NCBI RefSeq assembly: GCF_900116665.1 | Contig: NZ_FPBK01000001.1 | Span: 934,760-998,759, forward strand | Direction of reading: 5' to 3' | DNA: 64,000 nucleotides | From: Pustulibacterium marinum | Lineage (GTDB): Bacteria > Bacteroidota > Bacteroidia > Flavobacteriales > Flavobacteriaceae | Shown here: piece by piece, positions 49,216 through 58,075 of the stretch | Numbering within the stretch: the stretch's first letter is position 1 | How the letters are laid out: every line of letters begins with the position of its first letter | Made by a program: the position numbers and the translations under genes | Notes under the pieces: model-generated | The model's input: the letters and a program-made list of their open reading frames with translations, nothing else | What the model was told of the DNA's origin: nothing | Database searches by the model: none

Positions 49216-49231
49216 CAAAAAAATAAAATCA

Positions 49232-50071
49232 ATGATCAACGCTTATATAGGATATCATTTCACAGTGGAGCCAAAAGAGCCGGCAGTAGAAATTCTTATT
49301 GCTGAATTATCAGAACTAGGTTTTGAAAGTTTTGTAGAAACTGATAAAGGTTTATCGGCCTACATCCAAAAGGAATTTTGGCAAGATGCTATTCTAGCTG
49401 ATGTATTCGTTTTAAATTCTAATGAATTTCAAATTACATACGAAGTAGAAGAGGTAGAGCAAGTGAATTGGAATGAAGAGTGGGAGAAAAATTTTCATCC
49501 TATTAATGTTGATGAAAAGTGTACAGTAAGAGCTCCGTTTCATGAAAAAACGAATGCGGAGTTTGAGATTGTAATTGAACCAAAAATGAGTTTTGGAACA
49601 GGTCATCACGAAACTACACACATGATGATTCAGCATCTATTACAGATGGAACTTTCCGGTAAAAAAGTGTTGGATATGGGATGTGGAACAGGTGTTTTGG
49701 CCATTTTAGCAGCAATGAAAGGTGCTAAACCTGTGGATGCTATAGATATTGATAATTGGTGTTATTTAAATTCTATAGAAAATTGTGAACGTAATAATGT
49801 AGCTTTTATAGATGTTTTTGAAGGAGATGTTTCATTATTAAGCAATAGAAAGCAGACCTATGACGTTATTATAGCAAATATAAATCGAAATATTTTACTT
49901 GCAGATATTCCATTGTATACCAAGTGTTTAAATACAGGTGGAGTTTTGCTTTTAAGCGGATTTTATCAAGAAGATCTACCTATTATAACAGAGAAGTGTA
50001 ATGAAAACGCGTTAAAATTTGTAGAAAATATTGAAAAAAATAATTGGGTTGCAGCAAAATATGTAATTTAG
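49232..50071 (+). CDS. prmA: Ribosomal protein L11 methyltransferase
   Basis: 279 residues. An N-terminal substrate-binding domain (~1-100) is followed by the SAM methyltransferase domain: FGTGHHETTHMMIQHL, VLDMGCGTGVLAILAAMKGA (motif I), DAIDIDNWCYLNSIENCERN and ANINRNILLADIPLY (NxNxxxL). It trimethylates L11 at several Lys and the N-terminus in well-studied homologues. The clpS gene follows 14 bases after the stop codon. Confidence 0.94.
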   Translation: MINAYIGYHFTVEPKEPAVEILIAELSELGFESFVETDKGLSAYIQKEFWQDAILADVFVLNSNEFQITYEVEEVEQVNWNEEWEKNFHPINVDEKCTVRAPFHEKTNAEFEIVIEPKMSFGTGHHETTHMMIQHLLQMELSGKKVLDMGCGTGVLAILAAMKGAKPVDAIDIDNWCYLNSIENCERNNVAFIDVFEGDVSLLSNRKQTYDVIIANINRNILLADIPLYTKCLNTGGVLLLSGFYQEDLPIITEKCNENALKFVENIEKNNWVAAKYVI

Positions 50072-50085
50072 CTAAAAATTTGAAA

Positions 50086-50361
50086 ATGAGTACGCAAGAA
50101 CAATATTTAGAAGATTTATTACTTGAGGAAGAAGTGAAAAATCAAAATGAGATTGTTCTGTATAATGATGAAGTGAATACGTTTGATCACGTTATCGATA
50201 CTTTGATAAGAACTTGTGATCACACACCAGAACAAGCAGAACAATGCTCTCTCATAGTTCATTATAACGGAAAATGTACCGTTAAAACTGGTGATTTTGA
50301 TGACCTAAAACCACGTTGTACATCTATGTTGGAAGCTGGTTTGAGTGCGGAAATTGTTTAA
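50086..50361 (+). CDS. clpS: Clp protease adaptor ClpS
   Basis: 91 residues from the ATG at 50086 (MSTQEQYLEDLLLEEEV); a frame reaching back into prmA is unlikely. The ClpS core is VLYNDEVNTFDHVIDTLIRT followed by CDHTPEQAEQCSLIVHYNGK and CTVKTGDFDDL. DEVNTFDHV is the binding pocket for N-end-rule residues. ClpS delivers substrates with destabilising N-terminal residues to ClpAP/ClpCP. Cytoplasmic, in an operon with prmA. Confidence 0.94.
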   Translation: MSTQEQYLEDLLLEEEVKNQNEIVLYNDEVNTFDHVIDTLIRTCDHTPEQAEQCSLIVHYNGKCTVKTGDFDDLKPRCTSMLEAGLSAEIV

Positions 50362-50522
50362 AATGCCTTTGAATTAAATGCTGAAAATATTCGGTTTTAT
50401 TAATAATATTATTTTATCCTTAGTTAAATATTAATCATTCAATAAAATATCTCCTTTTTTTAATTTAAAATTAAAAATATAAAAATGAAAATTTTTTATA
50501 TTTAGGTTCTAAAATTAGCTCA

Positions 50523-51530
50523 ATGAACAAACCTATTACTATCAAAGAAATTGCAAGAGATTTGGGAGTTTCGTTTTCAACGGTGTCCAAGTCCTTAAAT
50601 GACAGCTCGGAAATTAGTGAAAAAACAAAGAAGAAAGTAAAAGAATATGCTGCTCTTCGTGGTTATACCCCCAACCAAATTGCATTGAGTTTGAAAAATA
50701 GTGCAACATTTACCATTGGGGTTATTATACCAGATATTCAAAATGCATTTTTTGCATCAGTATTGAAAAATATCGAGATTCATGCTAAAAGTTATGGATA
50801 TAGAATAGTTACCTTTTTTACCAACGAGAAACTGAAAGAAGAAGAAGAGAGTTTAAAAATTCTTTCAAAAGGGTTGGTAGACGGTTTAATTATTTGCCCT
50901 TCTGAAGAAACATTCAAAAAGAGAAAATTTGCCCATTTTGATGCAGTTAAAAATATGAATACTCCAGTATTGGTTTTTGACCGTGTTGATGAGAATTTAG
51001 ATTTTGACTCTGTTTCTGTGGACGATTTTGGAAGCATCATCAGCGGATTGGATTATCTATACGAAAAAGGTGCAAGAAGTATCTTGTTTGCATCTACCAT
51101 ACCAGCATTAAGTGTAGGGAAGAAGCGTAAGGAAGCTTTTGAGAAATTCTTAAAAGACAATCCAGAAGTAAAAGGAACTATCTTAGAGGATCAAGAAAAT
51201 GGTGTTTTACAAAACATGCTTTTAGAAGTTTTGAAGACTGAAAAGATTGATGCTGTTTTTGGGATGGATATAGATTCTACAATGCTAGCAAGTGGTGCAA
51301 TCAGTATGATTGGAAAGGAATTTAAAGAAGAAATCTCATTACTGGGCTACGTAAACAAGCAATACAATCGTTTGGTGTATCCAAAAATTTCCTATATCAA
51401 TCAGTTTCCTGAAAAAATAGGTCAAATGGCAGTTGATATTATTGTAGACAAGATTAAGATTGGAAATTCAAAAATCTTGAAGAAAGAAGTAATTGAAACC
51501 TTTATTGCGATAAAAGACACTTCTAAATAA
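50523..51530 (+). CDS. LacI-family transcriptional regulator
   Basis: 335 residues. The N-terminal HTH is ITIKEIARDLGVSFSTVSKS followed by LNDSSEISEKTKKKVKEYAA and hinge RGYTPNQIALSLK. The periplasmic-binding-like domain follows (FTIGVIIPDIQNAFFASVLK; VLVFDRVDENLDFDSVSVDD). Family members bind a sugar or nucleoside ligand and repress or activate catabolic genes. No sugar-utilisation genes are adjacent, so targets lie elsewhere. Start fixed by the ATG at the HTH. Confidence 0.93.
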   Translation: MNKPITIKEIARDLGVSFSTVSKSLNDSSEISEKTKKKVKEYAALRGYTPNQIALSLKNSATFTIGVIIPDIQNAFFASVLKNIEIHAKSYGYRIVTFFTNEKLKEEEESLKILSKGLVDGLIICPSEETFKKRKFAHFDAVKNMNTPVLVFDRVDENLDFDSVSVDDFGSIISGLDYLYEKGARSILFASTIPALSVGKKRKEAFEKFLKDNPEVKGTILEDQENGVLQNMLLEVLKTEKIDAVFGMDIDSTMLASGAISMIGKEFKEEISLLGYVNKQYNRLVYPKISYINQFPEKIGQMAVDIIVDKIKIGNSKILKKEVIETFIAIKDTSK

Positions 51531-51545
51531 AATTTTATAAAAACT

Positions 51546-51575
51546 TTTGTGGTGTAGAATAAAGTTATATATTTG
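51546..51575 (+). promoter_or_regulatory. Promoter of the tRNA-Arg gene
   Basis: TTTG (51546-51549), 18 bases, TATATTTG (51568-51575), then CACCCGC as at the rRNA promoters. Confidence 0.75.
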
Positions 51576-51590
51576 CACCCGCAAAAGCAA

Positions 51591-51664
51591 GGCCGCGTGG
51601 CGCAACTGAATAGCGCATCTGATTACGGCTCAGAAGGTTGCAGGTTTGAATCCTGCCGCGGTCA
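51591..51664 (+). tRNA. tRNA-Arg (ACG)
   Basis: 74-base cloverleaf: acceptor GGCCGCG / CGCGGTC, D arm GCGCAACTGAATAGCGC, anticodon stem TCTGA / TCAGA with loop TTACGGC (anticodon ACG, A34 expected to be inosine), T arm GCAGGTTTGAATCCTGC. CCA not encoded. Own promoter and terminator. Confidence 0.96.
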
Positions 51665-51666
51665 CT

Positions 51667-51705
51667 AAAAACCTCGAAAACTGAAAAGTTCTCGAGGTTT
51701 TTTTA
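51667..51705 (+). terminator. Terminator after the tRNA-Arg gene
   Basis: AAAACCTCGA / TCGAGGTTTT, with an inner AACT/AGTT stem, then T run. Confidence 0.85.
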
Positions 51706-51919
51706 TGGAATTATTTTGCATGCATTTCCCGTCTTCCTTTTAATTTTTACAATCAATGTATTCTTTCTGCAACATGAAATTTAAACCTTAATTCTTTAAG
51801 ACTTGTTCTATGTGTGTTGGCAGAAATTTTTAGTAGAACAAATTATCACTTCTATAAATTGTAACGCTTTTAATTATAATAGAATTAATTTCTAAAATAA
51901 ATGTTAAACATTTATGATT

Positions 51920-51942
51920 TAATAGTAATACTATTATTTTTG
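51920..51942 (+). promoter_or_regulatory. Perfect palindrome and -7 box of the TetR exporter operon
   Basis: TAATAGTA-A-TACTATTA (51920-51936) is a perfect 17-base palindrome that runs into the -7 box TATTTTTG (51935-51942). The TetR start codon lies 28 bases further. A probable TetR operator covering the promoter; autoregulation is inferred. Confidence 0.6.
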
Positions 51943-51970
51943 AGTGTCTGATGTTTGATTTAGAAATGAA

Positions 51971-52645
51971 ATGGAAACAATACCAAGAAACATTCACCTC
52001 GTAATTAATGAAAAGTTATTTGTAAAAGATCCTGAAACAACCAATCTAGGTAAAAGAATTTTAGAGCATAGTATTCTTTTGATTGATGAAGTGGGGTTTG
52101 AAGCTTTTACATTTAAAAAATTAGGCCAAATCATTGGTTCTAATGAAAGTTCTGTGTATCGCTATTTTGAAAACAAGCATAAATTAATGCTTTATTTGAG
52201 CTCATGGTATTGGTCTTGGGTTGAGTATCGTATGATTTTTGCTGTGCATAATATTGAAGATCCATTGGATAAATTGCACAGAGCCATTCGAGTAGTTACA
52301 GGAGATGTATTGGATGATGATAGAACTATTTATATCAATGAATCTGTTTTAAATAGAATTATCATTGCCGAGTTTACCAAAACTTTTTTGACTAAAGAGG
52401 TGGACGAAGAAAACAAAGAAGGATTTTTCAAAGTTTACAAAAATGTGATCTGCAAACTTTCTGAACTTATGTTGGATGTGAATCCAGAGTATCCTTATGT
52501 GAAAAGTTTAGCATCTTCTATAGTAGAAGGAGCATTACACCAACATTATTTGAAAGCACATTTTCAAACAATCACAGACTTTGCAGAAAAAGATAAAGAC
52601 TTAACCGAATTTTATATTCAAAGTATCAACAAAATATTGCTATGA
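51971..52645 (+). CDS. TetR/AcrR-family regulator of the exporter operon
   Basis: 224 residues. The N-terminal HTH is LIDEVGFEAFTFKKLGQIIG followed by SNESSVYRYFENKHKLMLYL (SSVYRYFENK is the recognition-helix signature of TetR). The C-terminal helical region would bind a ligand. It begins the operon and overlaps the ABC gene by 4 bases. A perfect palindrome over its promoter is a likely operator. Probably represses the exporter until an inducing compound binds. Confidence 0.9.
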   Translation: METIPRNIHLVINEKLFVKDPETTNLGKRILEHSILLIDEVGFEAFTFKKLGQIIGSNESSVYRYFENKHKLMLYLSSWYWSWVEYRMIFAVHNIEDPLDKLHRAIRVVTGDVLDDDRTIYINESVLNRIIIAEFTKTFLTKEVDEENKEGFFKVYKNVICKLSELMLDVNPEYPYVKSLASSIVEGALHQHYLKAHFQTITDFAEKDKDLTEFYIQSINKILL

Positions 52646-54291
52646 CACCAATTCAGCGTTTTAAAAACCTTCTAAGGGTAGATAAAAAGGATATTTATCA
52701 GATTATTTTATATTCAATTCTAGCAGGTATTATTAGTTTGTCCTTGCCACTTGGTATACAATCTATTGTTAATTTTCTTCAAGCAGGGAAAGTGAGTACC
52801 TCTTGGGTAGTTCTTGTGATTATTGTAGTAGCGGGAGTTGCAATGGTAGGAACTTTTCGTATCATGCAATACAGAATTACCGAGAATTTACAGCAAAAGA
52901 TTTTTGTGCGTTCCTCTTTCGAGTTTGCATATAGATTTCCAAAAATAAAATTTAGTAAGCTTTATAACTATTCGCCACCAGAATTGGCCAATCGTTTTTT
53001 TGATACACTAAATGTTCAAAAAGGGTTTGCCAAATTATTACTAGATATTTCTGGAGCAGCCTTACAAATTATCTTCGGAATTTTATTGCTATCCTTTTAT
53101 CATACATTTTTTATTTTCTTCGGAATTTTACTGATAGCTTTATTGTACTTGATATTCAAAGTGAATTTCAATAATGGTTTAAAAACAAGTTTAGAAGAAT
53201 CTAACTATAAATATAAAGTTGCGCACTGGTTGCAGGAGATTGCAAGAAATCATCTAAGCTTTAAAAACAATCAGCTATTTAATCATTCGCTTGATAAAAA
53301 CGATGAGCTTGTAAATAGTTACTTGGAACATAGAGAAAGTCACTTTACCATTTTAAGAAGACAGTTTATTCAGTTAACCGGATTTAAAGTTTTAATAACC
53401 GCGGGACTTTTAATTATAGGTGGAATTCTTGTTTTAAGTCAGCAAATGAATATAGGGCAATTTGTAGCTGCAGAGATTATTATTTTAACTATTGTTACGG
53501 CTGTAGAAAAACTTTTTTCTGGTATCGAGTTGTTTTATGATGTACTTACATCTCTTGAGAAAATAGGTAAAGTCGTAGATATGGATCTTGAAGATCAAAA
53601 CGGAGCTAGCGATTATAGTTTAGCCGGAGACGATCTCAGTATAGAAGGGGAGAGACTTTCCTACCGTTTTCCTGATCAAGAAAATTTAATCCTGAAAAAT
53701 ATTTCTTTAAAAATAGAACAAGGCGATAAAATAATTATCGAAGGTGAAAACGGATCTGGAAAAACCACATTAATTAGATTGTTAAGCAGGGTTATAGAAC
53801 CAACAGGAGGAACTATTTTTATAAATAATACCAATTATAAGAAGTATCCAATAGATGAATATAGGTCAAACATAGGAACTATCACCATCAATGATAATGT
53901 TTTTGAAGGAACTATTATTGAAAATATGACTTGTAAGAATCCAAATATAGATATTAAACAAGTGAATAAGGTAGTTGAAGTTTTAAGACTTACACCTTAC
54001 ATAAAATCGCTGCCAAACGGTTTGGATACCATCGTACATTCTGAAGGGAAACAATTAAACTCATCGGTAGTTCAAAAAATTCTTTTAGCAAGATGCATTT
54101 TATCAAATCCAAAAATCTTGTATTTAGAAGAACCTTTGGAAAAAGTAGATGAAAGTTCGGCTCATGAAATTATAGATTATTTAACGGCTGAAGATAAAAC
54201 TTGGACGTTAGTAGTGATTTCTAAAAATGAATATTGGAAACAAAAGTGTAACAAAAGATTTCTTCTTGAAGAAGGAGAGTTAAAAGCATAA
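52642..54291 (+). CDS. ABC exporter with degenerate nucleotide-binding domain
   Basis: 549 residues: six-helix exporter domain at ~1-315, ATPase domain at 335-549. Walker A GENGSGKTT (368-376) is intact. Other motifs are altered: the Q-loop Gln position is Ile416 (GTITINDNVFEGTI), the signature is QLNSSVVQ (471-478) instead of LSGGQ, Walker B is ILYLEEP (Asp replaced by Glu496, catalytic Glu497 kept), and the switch-His site reads VISKNEYW. No N-terminal peptidase domain. With TetR upstream and HlyD and TolC downstream it forms a type I secretion/efflux system. The domain may bind ATP but hydrolyse slowly, or work by alternative residues. Confidence 0.82.
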   Translation: MTPIQRFKNLLRVDKKDIYQIILYSILAGIISLSLPLGIQSIVNFLQAGKVSTSWVVLVIIVVAGVAMVGTFRIMQYRITENLQQKIFVRSSFEFAYRFPKIKFSKLYNYSPPELANRFFDTLNVQKGFAKLLLDISGAALQIIFGILLLSFYHTFFIFFGILLIALLYLIFKVNFNNGLKTSLEESNYKYKVAHWLQEIARNHLSFKNNQLFNHSLDKNDELVNSYLEHRESHFTILRRQFIQLTGFKVLITAGLLIIGGILVLSQQMNIGQFVAAEIIILTIVTAVEKLFSGIELFYDVLTSLEKIGKVVDMDLEDQNGASDYSLAGDDLSIEGERLSYRFPDQENLILKNISLKIEQGDKIIIEGENGSGKTTLIRLLSRVIEPTGGTIFINNTNYKKYPIDEYRSNIGTITINDNVFEGTIIENMTCKNPNIDIKQVNKVVEVLRLTPYIKSLPNGLDTIVHSEGKQLNSSVVQKILLARCILSNPKILYLEEPLEKVDESSAHEIIDYLTAEDKTWTLVVISKNEYWKQKCNKRFLLEEGELKA

Positions 54292-54302
54292 AACCTTAAG
54301 GT

Positions 54303-55664
54303 ATGTTGAATATATCAAACGACAGTATTACAAAGTATTTAGATGTATCTAAGTATAAGTCTACACAAATCTTTGCAGATAATAAGCATTATAAGGTTAT
54401 AAGAAAAGTAGTTTGGGGCGTAGCCATCATTGTAGTTCTTATTTTGTTTTTGCCATGGACCCAGAATATCAAAGGCTCTGGCTATGTAACTACACTAAAA
54501 CCAAACCAAAGACCACAAACCATTCATGCTACTATTGCAGGTAGAATAGAAGAGTGGTATGTAAAGGAAGGTGATTATGTGCAGAAAGGAGATACCATTA
54601 TGTATCTCTCGGAAATTAAAGAATCCTATTTTGATCCTAATTTGGTTGAAAATACAGAAAATCAAATGCGAGCAAAAGAAGGAGCTTTGGCTTCTTACGG
54701 AGATAAAGTAAATGCATTGGCTTTACAAATTGAAGCTATTCAAGCAGAAAAAAAGCTAAAATTAAAACAGGCACAAAACAAACTTAGGCAAGCAGAGCTT
54801 CAGGTAAAAAGTGATAGTATGGATCTCGAAGCCATTAAAACACAATTAACCATTGCCGAAACACAGTACAATCGAGCTTATAATTTGAATAAAGAAGGTT
54901 TAAAACCCATGACATACGTAGAGGAAAAAGGGGTGAAACTTCAACAAATGCAAGCTAAGATTATTACTCAGGAAAATAAATACATAGCTAGTCAAAATAA
55001 ACTCATCAATGCCGAAGTTGAAATTACTAGATTAACAGCGTACTATGCTGAGAAGTTGGCAAAGGCGAATAGTGATAGACAAACGGCTATAAGTACAAAG
55101 TACGATACCGAATCTCAGGTAAGTAAATTGAGAACACAGTATAACAATTACCGTATTAGAAATGGATTTTATTACATTACTGCACCTCAGGACGGTTATG
55201 TAAACAGGGCATTAAAATCTGGTATTGGAGAGACTATCAAAGAAGGAACTTCTATTGTAAGTGTGATGCCTGCTAATTTTGAAATTGCTGTAGAAACCTA
55301 CGTAGATCCATTAAATTTTCCGTTAATACACAATGGGGAAAAGGTTCGTATTTGGTTTGATGGTTGGCCAACAATTGTATTTAGTGGATGGCCGGGAGTG
55401 TCCTACGGAACTTTTGGAGGGGTAATTGTAGCCAAAGAAAATTTCATAAGTGACAACGGAAAATATAGAATTTTAATAGCTCCGGATCCCGAAGAAAAGG
55501 AATGGCCAAAAAGATTAAGTATTGGTGCAGGTGCTCAAACGCTAGCTTTACTAGATACGGTACCAATTTGGTTTGAACTTTGGAGAACTTTAAATGGTTT
55601 CCCACCAAACTTCTATACTCCTGAAACTACAGGTAAAAGCGCAGATACCAAAAAGAAAAAATAA
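54303..55664 (+). CDS. HlyD-type membrane fusion protein
   Basis: 453 residues. An N-terminal membrane helix (VVWGVAIIVVLILFLPW) is followed by a lipoyl/biotinyl-like half, IAGRIEEWYVKEGDYVQKGD. A long helical hairpin (~110-265, rich in Gln/Lys) then leads to the second lipoyl half, YYITAPQDGYVNRALKSGIG, and a beta-barrel part, AVETYVDPLNFPLIHNGEKV. This is the HlyD family layout that bridges an inner-membrane transporter and a TolC channel. 11 bases after the ABC gene and 26 before the TolC gene. The hairpin is long enough to span the periplasm. Confidence 0.92.
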   Translation: MLNISNDSITKYLDVSKYKSTQIFADNKHYKVIRKVVWGVAIIVVLILFLPWTQNIKGSGYVTTLKPNQRPQTIHATIAGRIEEWYVKEGDYVQKGDTIMYLSEIKESYFDPNLVENTENQMRAKEGALASYGDKVNALALQIEAIQAEKKLKLKQAQNKLRQAELQVKSDSMDLEAIKTQLTIAETQYNRAYNLNKEGLKPMTYVEEKGVKLQQMQAKIITQENKYIASQNKLINAEVEITRLTAYYAEKLAKANSDRQTAISTKYDTESQVSKLRTQYNNYRIRNGFYYITAPQDGYVNRALKSGIGETIKEGTSIVSVMPANFEIAVETYVDPLNFPLIHNGEKVRIWFDGWPTIVFSGWPGVSYGTFGGVIVAKENFISDNGKYRILIAPDPEEKEWPKRLSIGAGAQTLALLDTVPIWFELWRTLNGFPPNFYTPETTGKSADTKKKK

Positions 55665-55690
55665 AATCGTATTCGAAAATATTGTACAGT

Positions 55691-57082
55691 ATGCTACAAC
55701 GAATCATTGTAATGCTACTCCTTTGTTTTGGAGTTTCAAACATAACATTTGCTCAAGAGCTTTCAAATGAATTTACGTTTGAAGAATATTTGGCTCATGT
55801 GAAAAAATTTCATCCTCTTGTGAAACAGGCAGATTTAATTCTTTCAAATTCTGAAGCTAAATTATTAAAAGCTCGTGGAGCATTCGATCCAAAAATTCAA
55901 GCAGATTTTCTAGAGAAAGACTATCATGATACACAATACTATTCGTTATTTAATGGAACTTTTAAAATTCCAACTTGGTACGGAATAGAAATTAAAGCAG
56001 CGTTTGATAATAACGAAGGATATTATTTAAATCCTGAACATAAAACTCCTTATGACGGATTAACATCTTTGGGAATTACTGTTCCTGTTGGTCAAGGTTT
56101 ATGGATCAATGAGCGTATGGCAGAATTGAAAAAAGGAAAGCTTTATGTACAATTGAGCGAGTATGAAAGATCATTAGCAGCTATTGAAGTATTGTACGAT
56201 GCTGCAGTTGCTTACATGAACTGGAAACAGAGCTATGAAAAAGTACAGCTTTATGATAGTTTTTTAGATAATGCCGAAGAAAGATTGGTTTGGGTAGGAA
56301 AATCAATTGAACTTGGAGAACTACCAAGAATTGATAGTGTAGAGACTGGGATTAATGTAAAGACCCGAAAACTGGAATTGGCCGAGGCAGAATTAAAACT
56401 TATTAAAAGTAGGCTTGAACTTTCCAATTATCTTTGGACAGAGAATAATATTCCTGTAGAGTTGGACGAAAATATGGTTCCAGAATATGAATTAGAAGAC
56501 GCTATTCTAGAAGTTTTGAATATAGATCCGTTGAATATGGAGAATTCTGTGGAAGATCATCCAAAAATCAATGCATTGTCAACAAAGATTCAAATTCAGG
56601 AAGTGGATAGAAGGTTGAAAGCAAACGGACTTTTACCAAAATTAGACCTAACTTATAATTATCTTTCAGAACCTAATTATTTCAACGAATTTCAGTGGGA
56701 TGATTATAAAATAGGAGCAACATTTTCGTTTCCAATCTTTCTGCGAAAGGAACGTGCAGCACTTAAAATGGCTAAGATTAAGTTACAAGACGCACAATAC
56801 GGGCTACAATTTCAACAGAAGTCTTTGGAAAATAAAATTCTGGCTAAGTACAATGAAATCAATTCCTATAGAGGTCAAATTGTATTAAATTCAGATTTGG
56901 TAAACTCCTATCAGCAAATGTTAGACGCTGAAGTTCGCTTGTTTGAGATGGGGGAAAGTTCTATTTTTTATATCAATACACGTGAAAATAAATTGGTTAA
57001 GGCCAAAATATCAAACATAGAGCTAAAGAATACCTATTTTGTATCAGCTTTAGATTTATATAAGGCATTGGCAATTCCATAA
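55691..57082 (+). CDS. TolC-family outer-membrane channel
   Basis: 463 residues from the ATG at 55691; an upstream TTG at 55682 is less likely. Signal peptide ends FGVSNITFAQ. Long alpha-helical segments alternate with short beta segments in two internal repeats, the TolC pattern (DLILSNSEAKLLKARGAFDP near the N-terminus, ALKMAKIKLQDAQYGLQFQQ in the second repeat). As a trimer it forms the outer-membrane exit duct for the ABC/HlyD pump of the same operon. The C-terminus ends LDLYKALAIP. Confidence 0.9.
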   Translation: MLQRIIVMLLLCFGVSNITFAQELSNEFTFEEYLAHVKKFHPLVKQADLILSNSEAKLLKARGAFDPKIQADFLEKDYHDTQYYSLFNGTFKIPTWYGIEIKAAFDNNEGYYLNPEHKTPYDGLTSLGITVPVGQGLWINERMAELKKGKLYVQLSEYERSLAAIEVLYDAAVAYMNWKQSYEKVQLYDSFLDNAEERLVWVGKSIELGELPRIDSVETGINVKTRKLELAEAELKLIKSRLELSNYLWTENNIPVELDENMVPEYELEDAILEVLNIDPLNMENSVEDHPKINALSTKIQIQEVDRRLKANGLLPKLDLTYNYLSEPNYFNEFQWDDYKIGATFSFPIFLRKERAALKMAKIKLQDAQYGLQFQQKSLENKILAKYNEINSYRGQIVLNSDLVNSYQQMLDAEVRLFEMGESSIFYINTRENKLVKAKISNIELKNTYFVSALDLYKALAIP

Positions 57083-57138
57083 CGGTTGGTTTAAAAAACA
57101 TCACTATATTTAGCCTTTATTTAAATGATATTATTTAT

Positions 57139-58011
57139 ATGAATAAGCTAGTAATTGTTTTTACAACTTTTTTCTTAATAGGTTTCAGTCCGGTTTTTGC
57201 TCAGTTGGAAGAGGAACCAAAAATAGAATCGCCTTGGGTTCAAGCAATAGTAGATAGTGCTTATATCGCTGCTGATGCAAATGAGTTAGATAAAGCGTTT
57301 CATATTTTATCAAAAGCTATAGACGAACATCCAGAGGAAAAAGACTTGTATTATACACGTGGAAGTTTTTACTATTACATGAGAATGTTTAGTGAAGGAG
57401 AAGATGACATTTTAAAAGGTTTAGCTTTGCCGCAAGACGTTACAAGTAAAATTAAGGGTTTGCTTTTGTTGGGAGAAGTCAGGGTGTCATATCGCAATTT
57501 TAAAGGAGCTTTTACAGCTTACAAGGAAGCAGAGAAACTAGATCCTAATCATATCGGAGTTTTATCGGATTTGGCAAACGTTTACCTAGAAACCGGTGAT
57601 AGTAAAAAGGCTATAGAATTAATGGAACGCTGCTTAGAGATCGATAAAAATTTTTCTCTTGCATATACAAATTTGGGTTTCACTTATCAAAAACTAGGGA
57701 AGCATAAAAAAGCTTTAGAATATTTTGATAAATCAATTGAGTTAGATCCTGAGGTAGCCTTAACCTATAATAATCGTGGTTATAGTGAGCTTAAGTTAGG
57801 TATGTTTGAAGAGGCTTTAATAGATATCAATAAGTCGCTAGAAATGTTTCCTGACAATTCCTATGCTTACCGAAATAGAGCTATTTTGTATTTAGAATTG
57901 GATGATAAAGTAAAGGCATGTGAAGATCTTTACCAAGCTCTGGAATTAGATTTTACAGAGCAATATGGTCCTGAAGTTAGAGACTTGTACAAAGAACATT
58001 GTAGCGATTAA
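57139..58011 (+). CDS. Tetratricopeptide-repeat protein (periplasmic)
   Basis: 290 residues with a signal peptide, LVIVFTTFFLIGFSPVFAQ. At least six TPR units follow, the clearest being ALEYFDKSIELDPEVALTYN and NRGYSELKLGMFEEALIDIN. It ends with a Cys-bearing segment, KACEDLYQALELDFTEQYGP. TPR proteins serve as protein-binding scaffolds. It is 56 bases after the TolC gene on the same strand, so it may be co-transcribed and support the exporter, though it could also be independent. Confidence 0.85.
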   Translation: MNKLVIVFTTFFLIGFSPVFAQLEEEPKIESPWVQAIVDSAYIAADANELDKAFHILSKAIDEHPEEKDLYYTRGSFYYYMRMFSEGEDDILKGLALPQDVTSKIKGLLLLGEVRVSYRNFKGAFTAYKEAEKLDPNHIGVLSDLANVYLETGDSKKAIELMERCLEIDKNFSLAYTNLGFTYQKLGKHKKALEYFDKSIELDPEVALTYNNRGYSELKLGMFEEALIDINKSLEMFPDNSYAYRNRAILYLELDDKVKACEDLYQALELDFTEQYGPEVRDLYKEHCSD

Positions 58012-58039
58012 GAAGAAAAAATTAAATAATATAAACTCG

Positions 58040-58072
58040 GAGCGACTTCAATAGATGAAGTCGCTTTTTTGT
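58040..58072 (+). terminator. Terminator after the TPR gene
   Basis: AGCGACTTC / GAAGTCGCT stem followed by six T's, before the convergent lipoprotein gene. Confidence 0.85.
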
Positions 58073-58075
58073 TTT

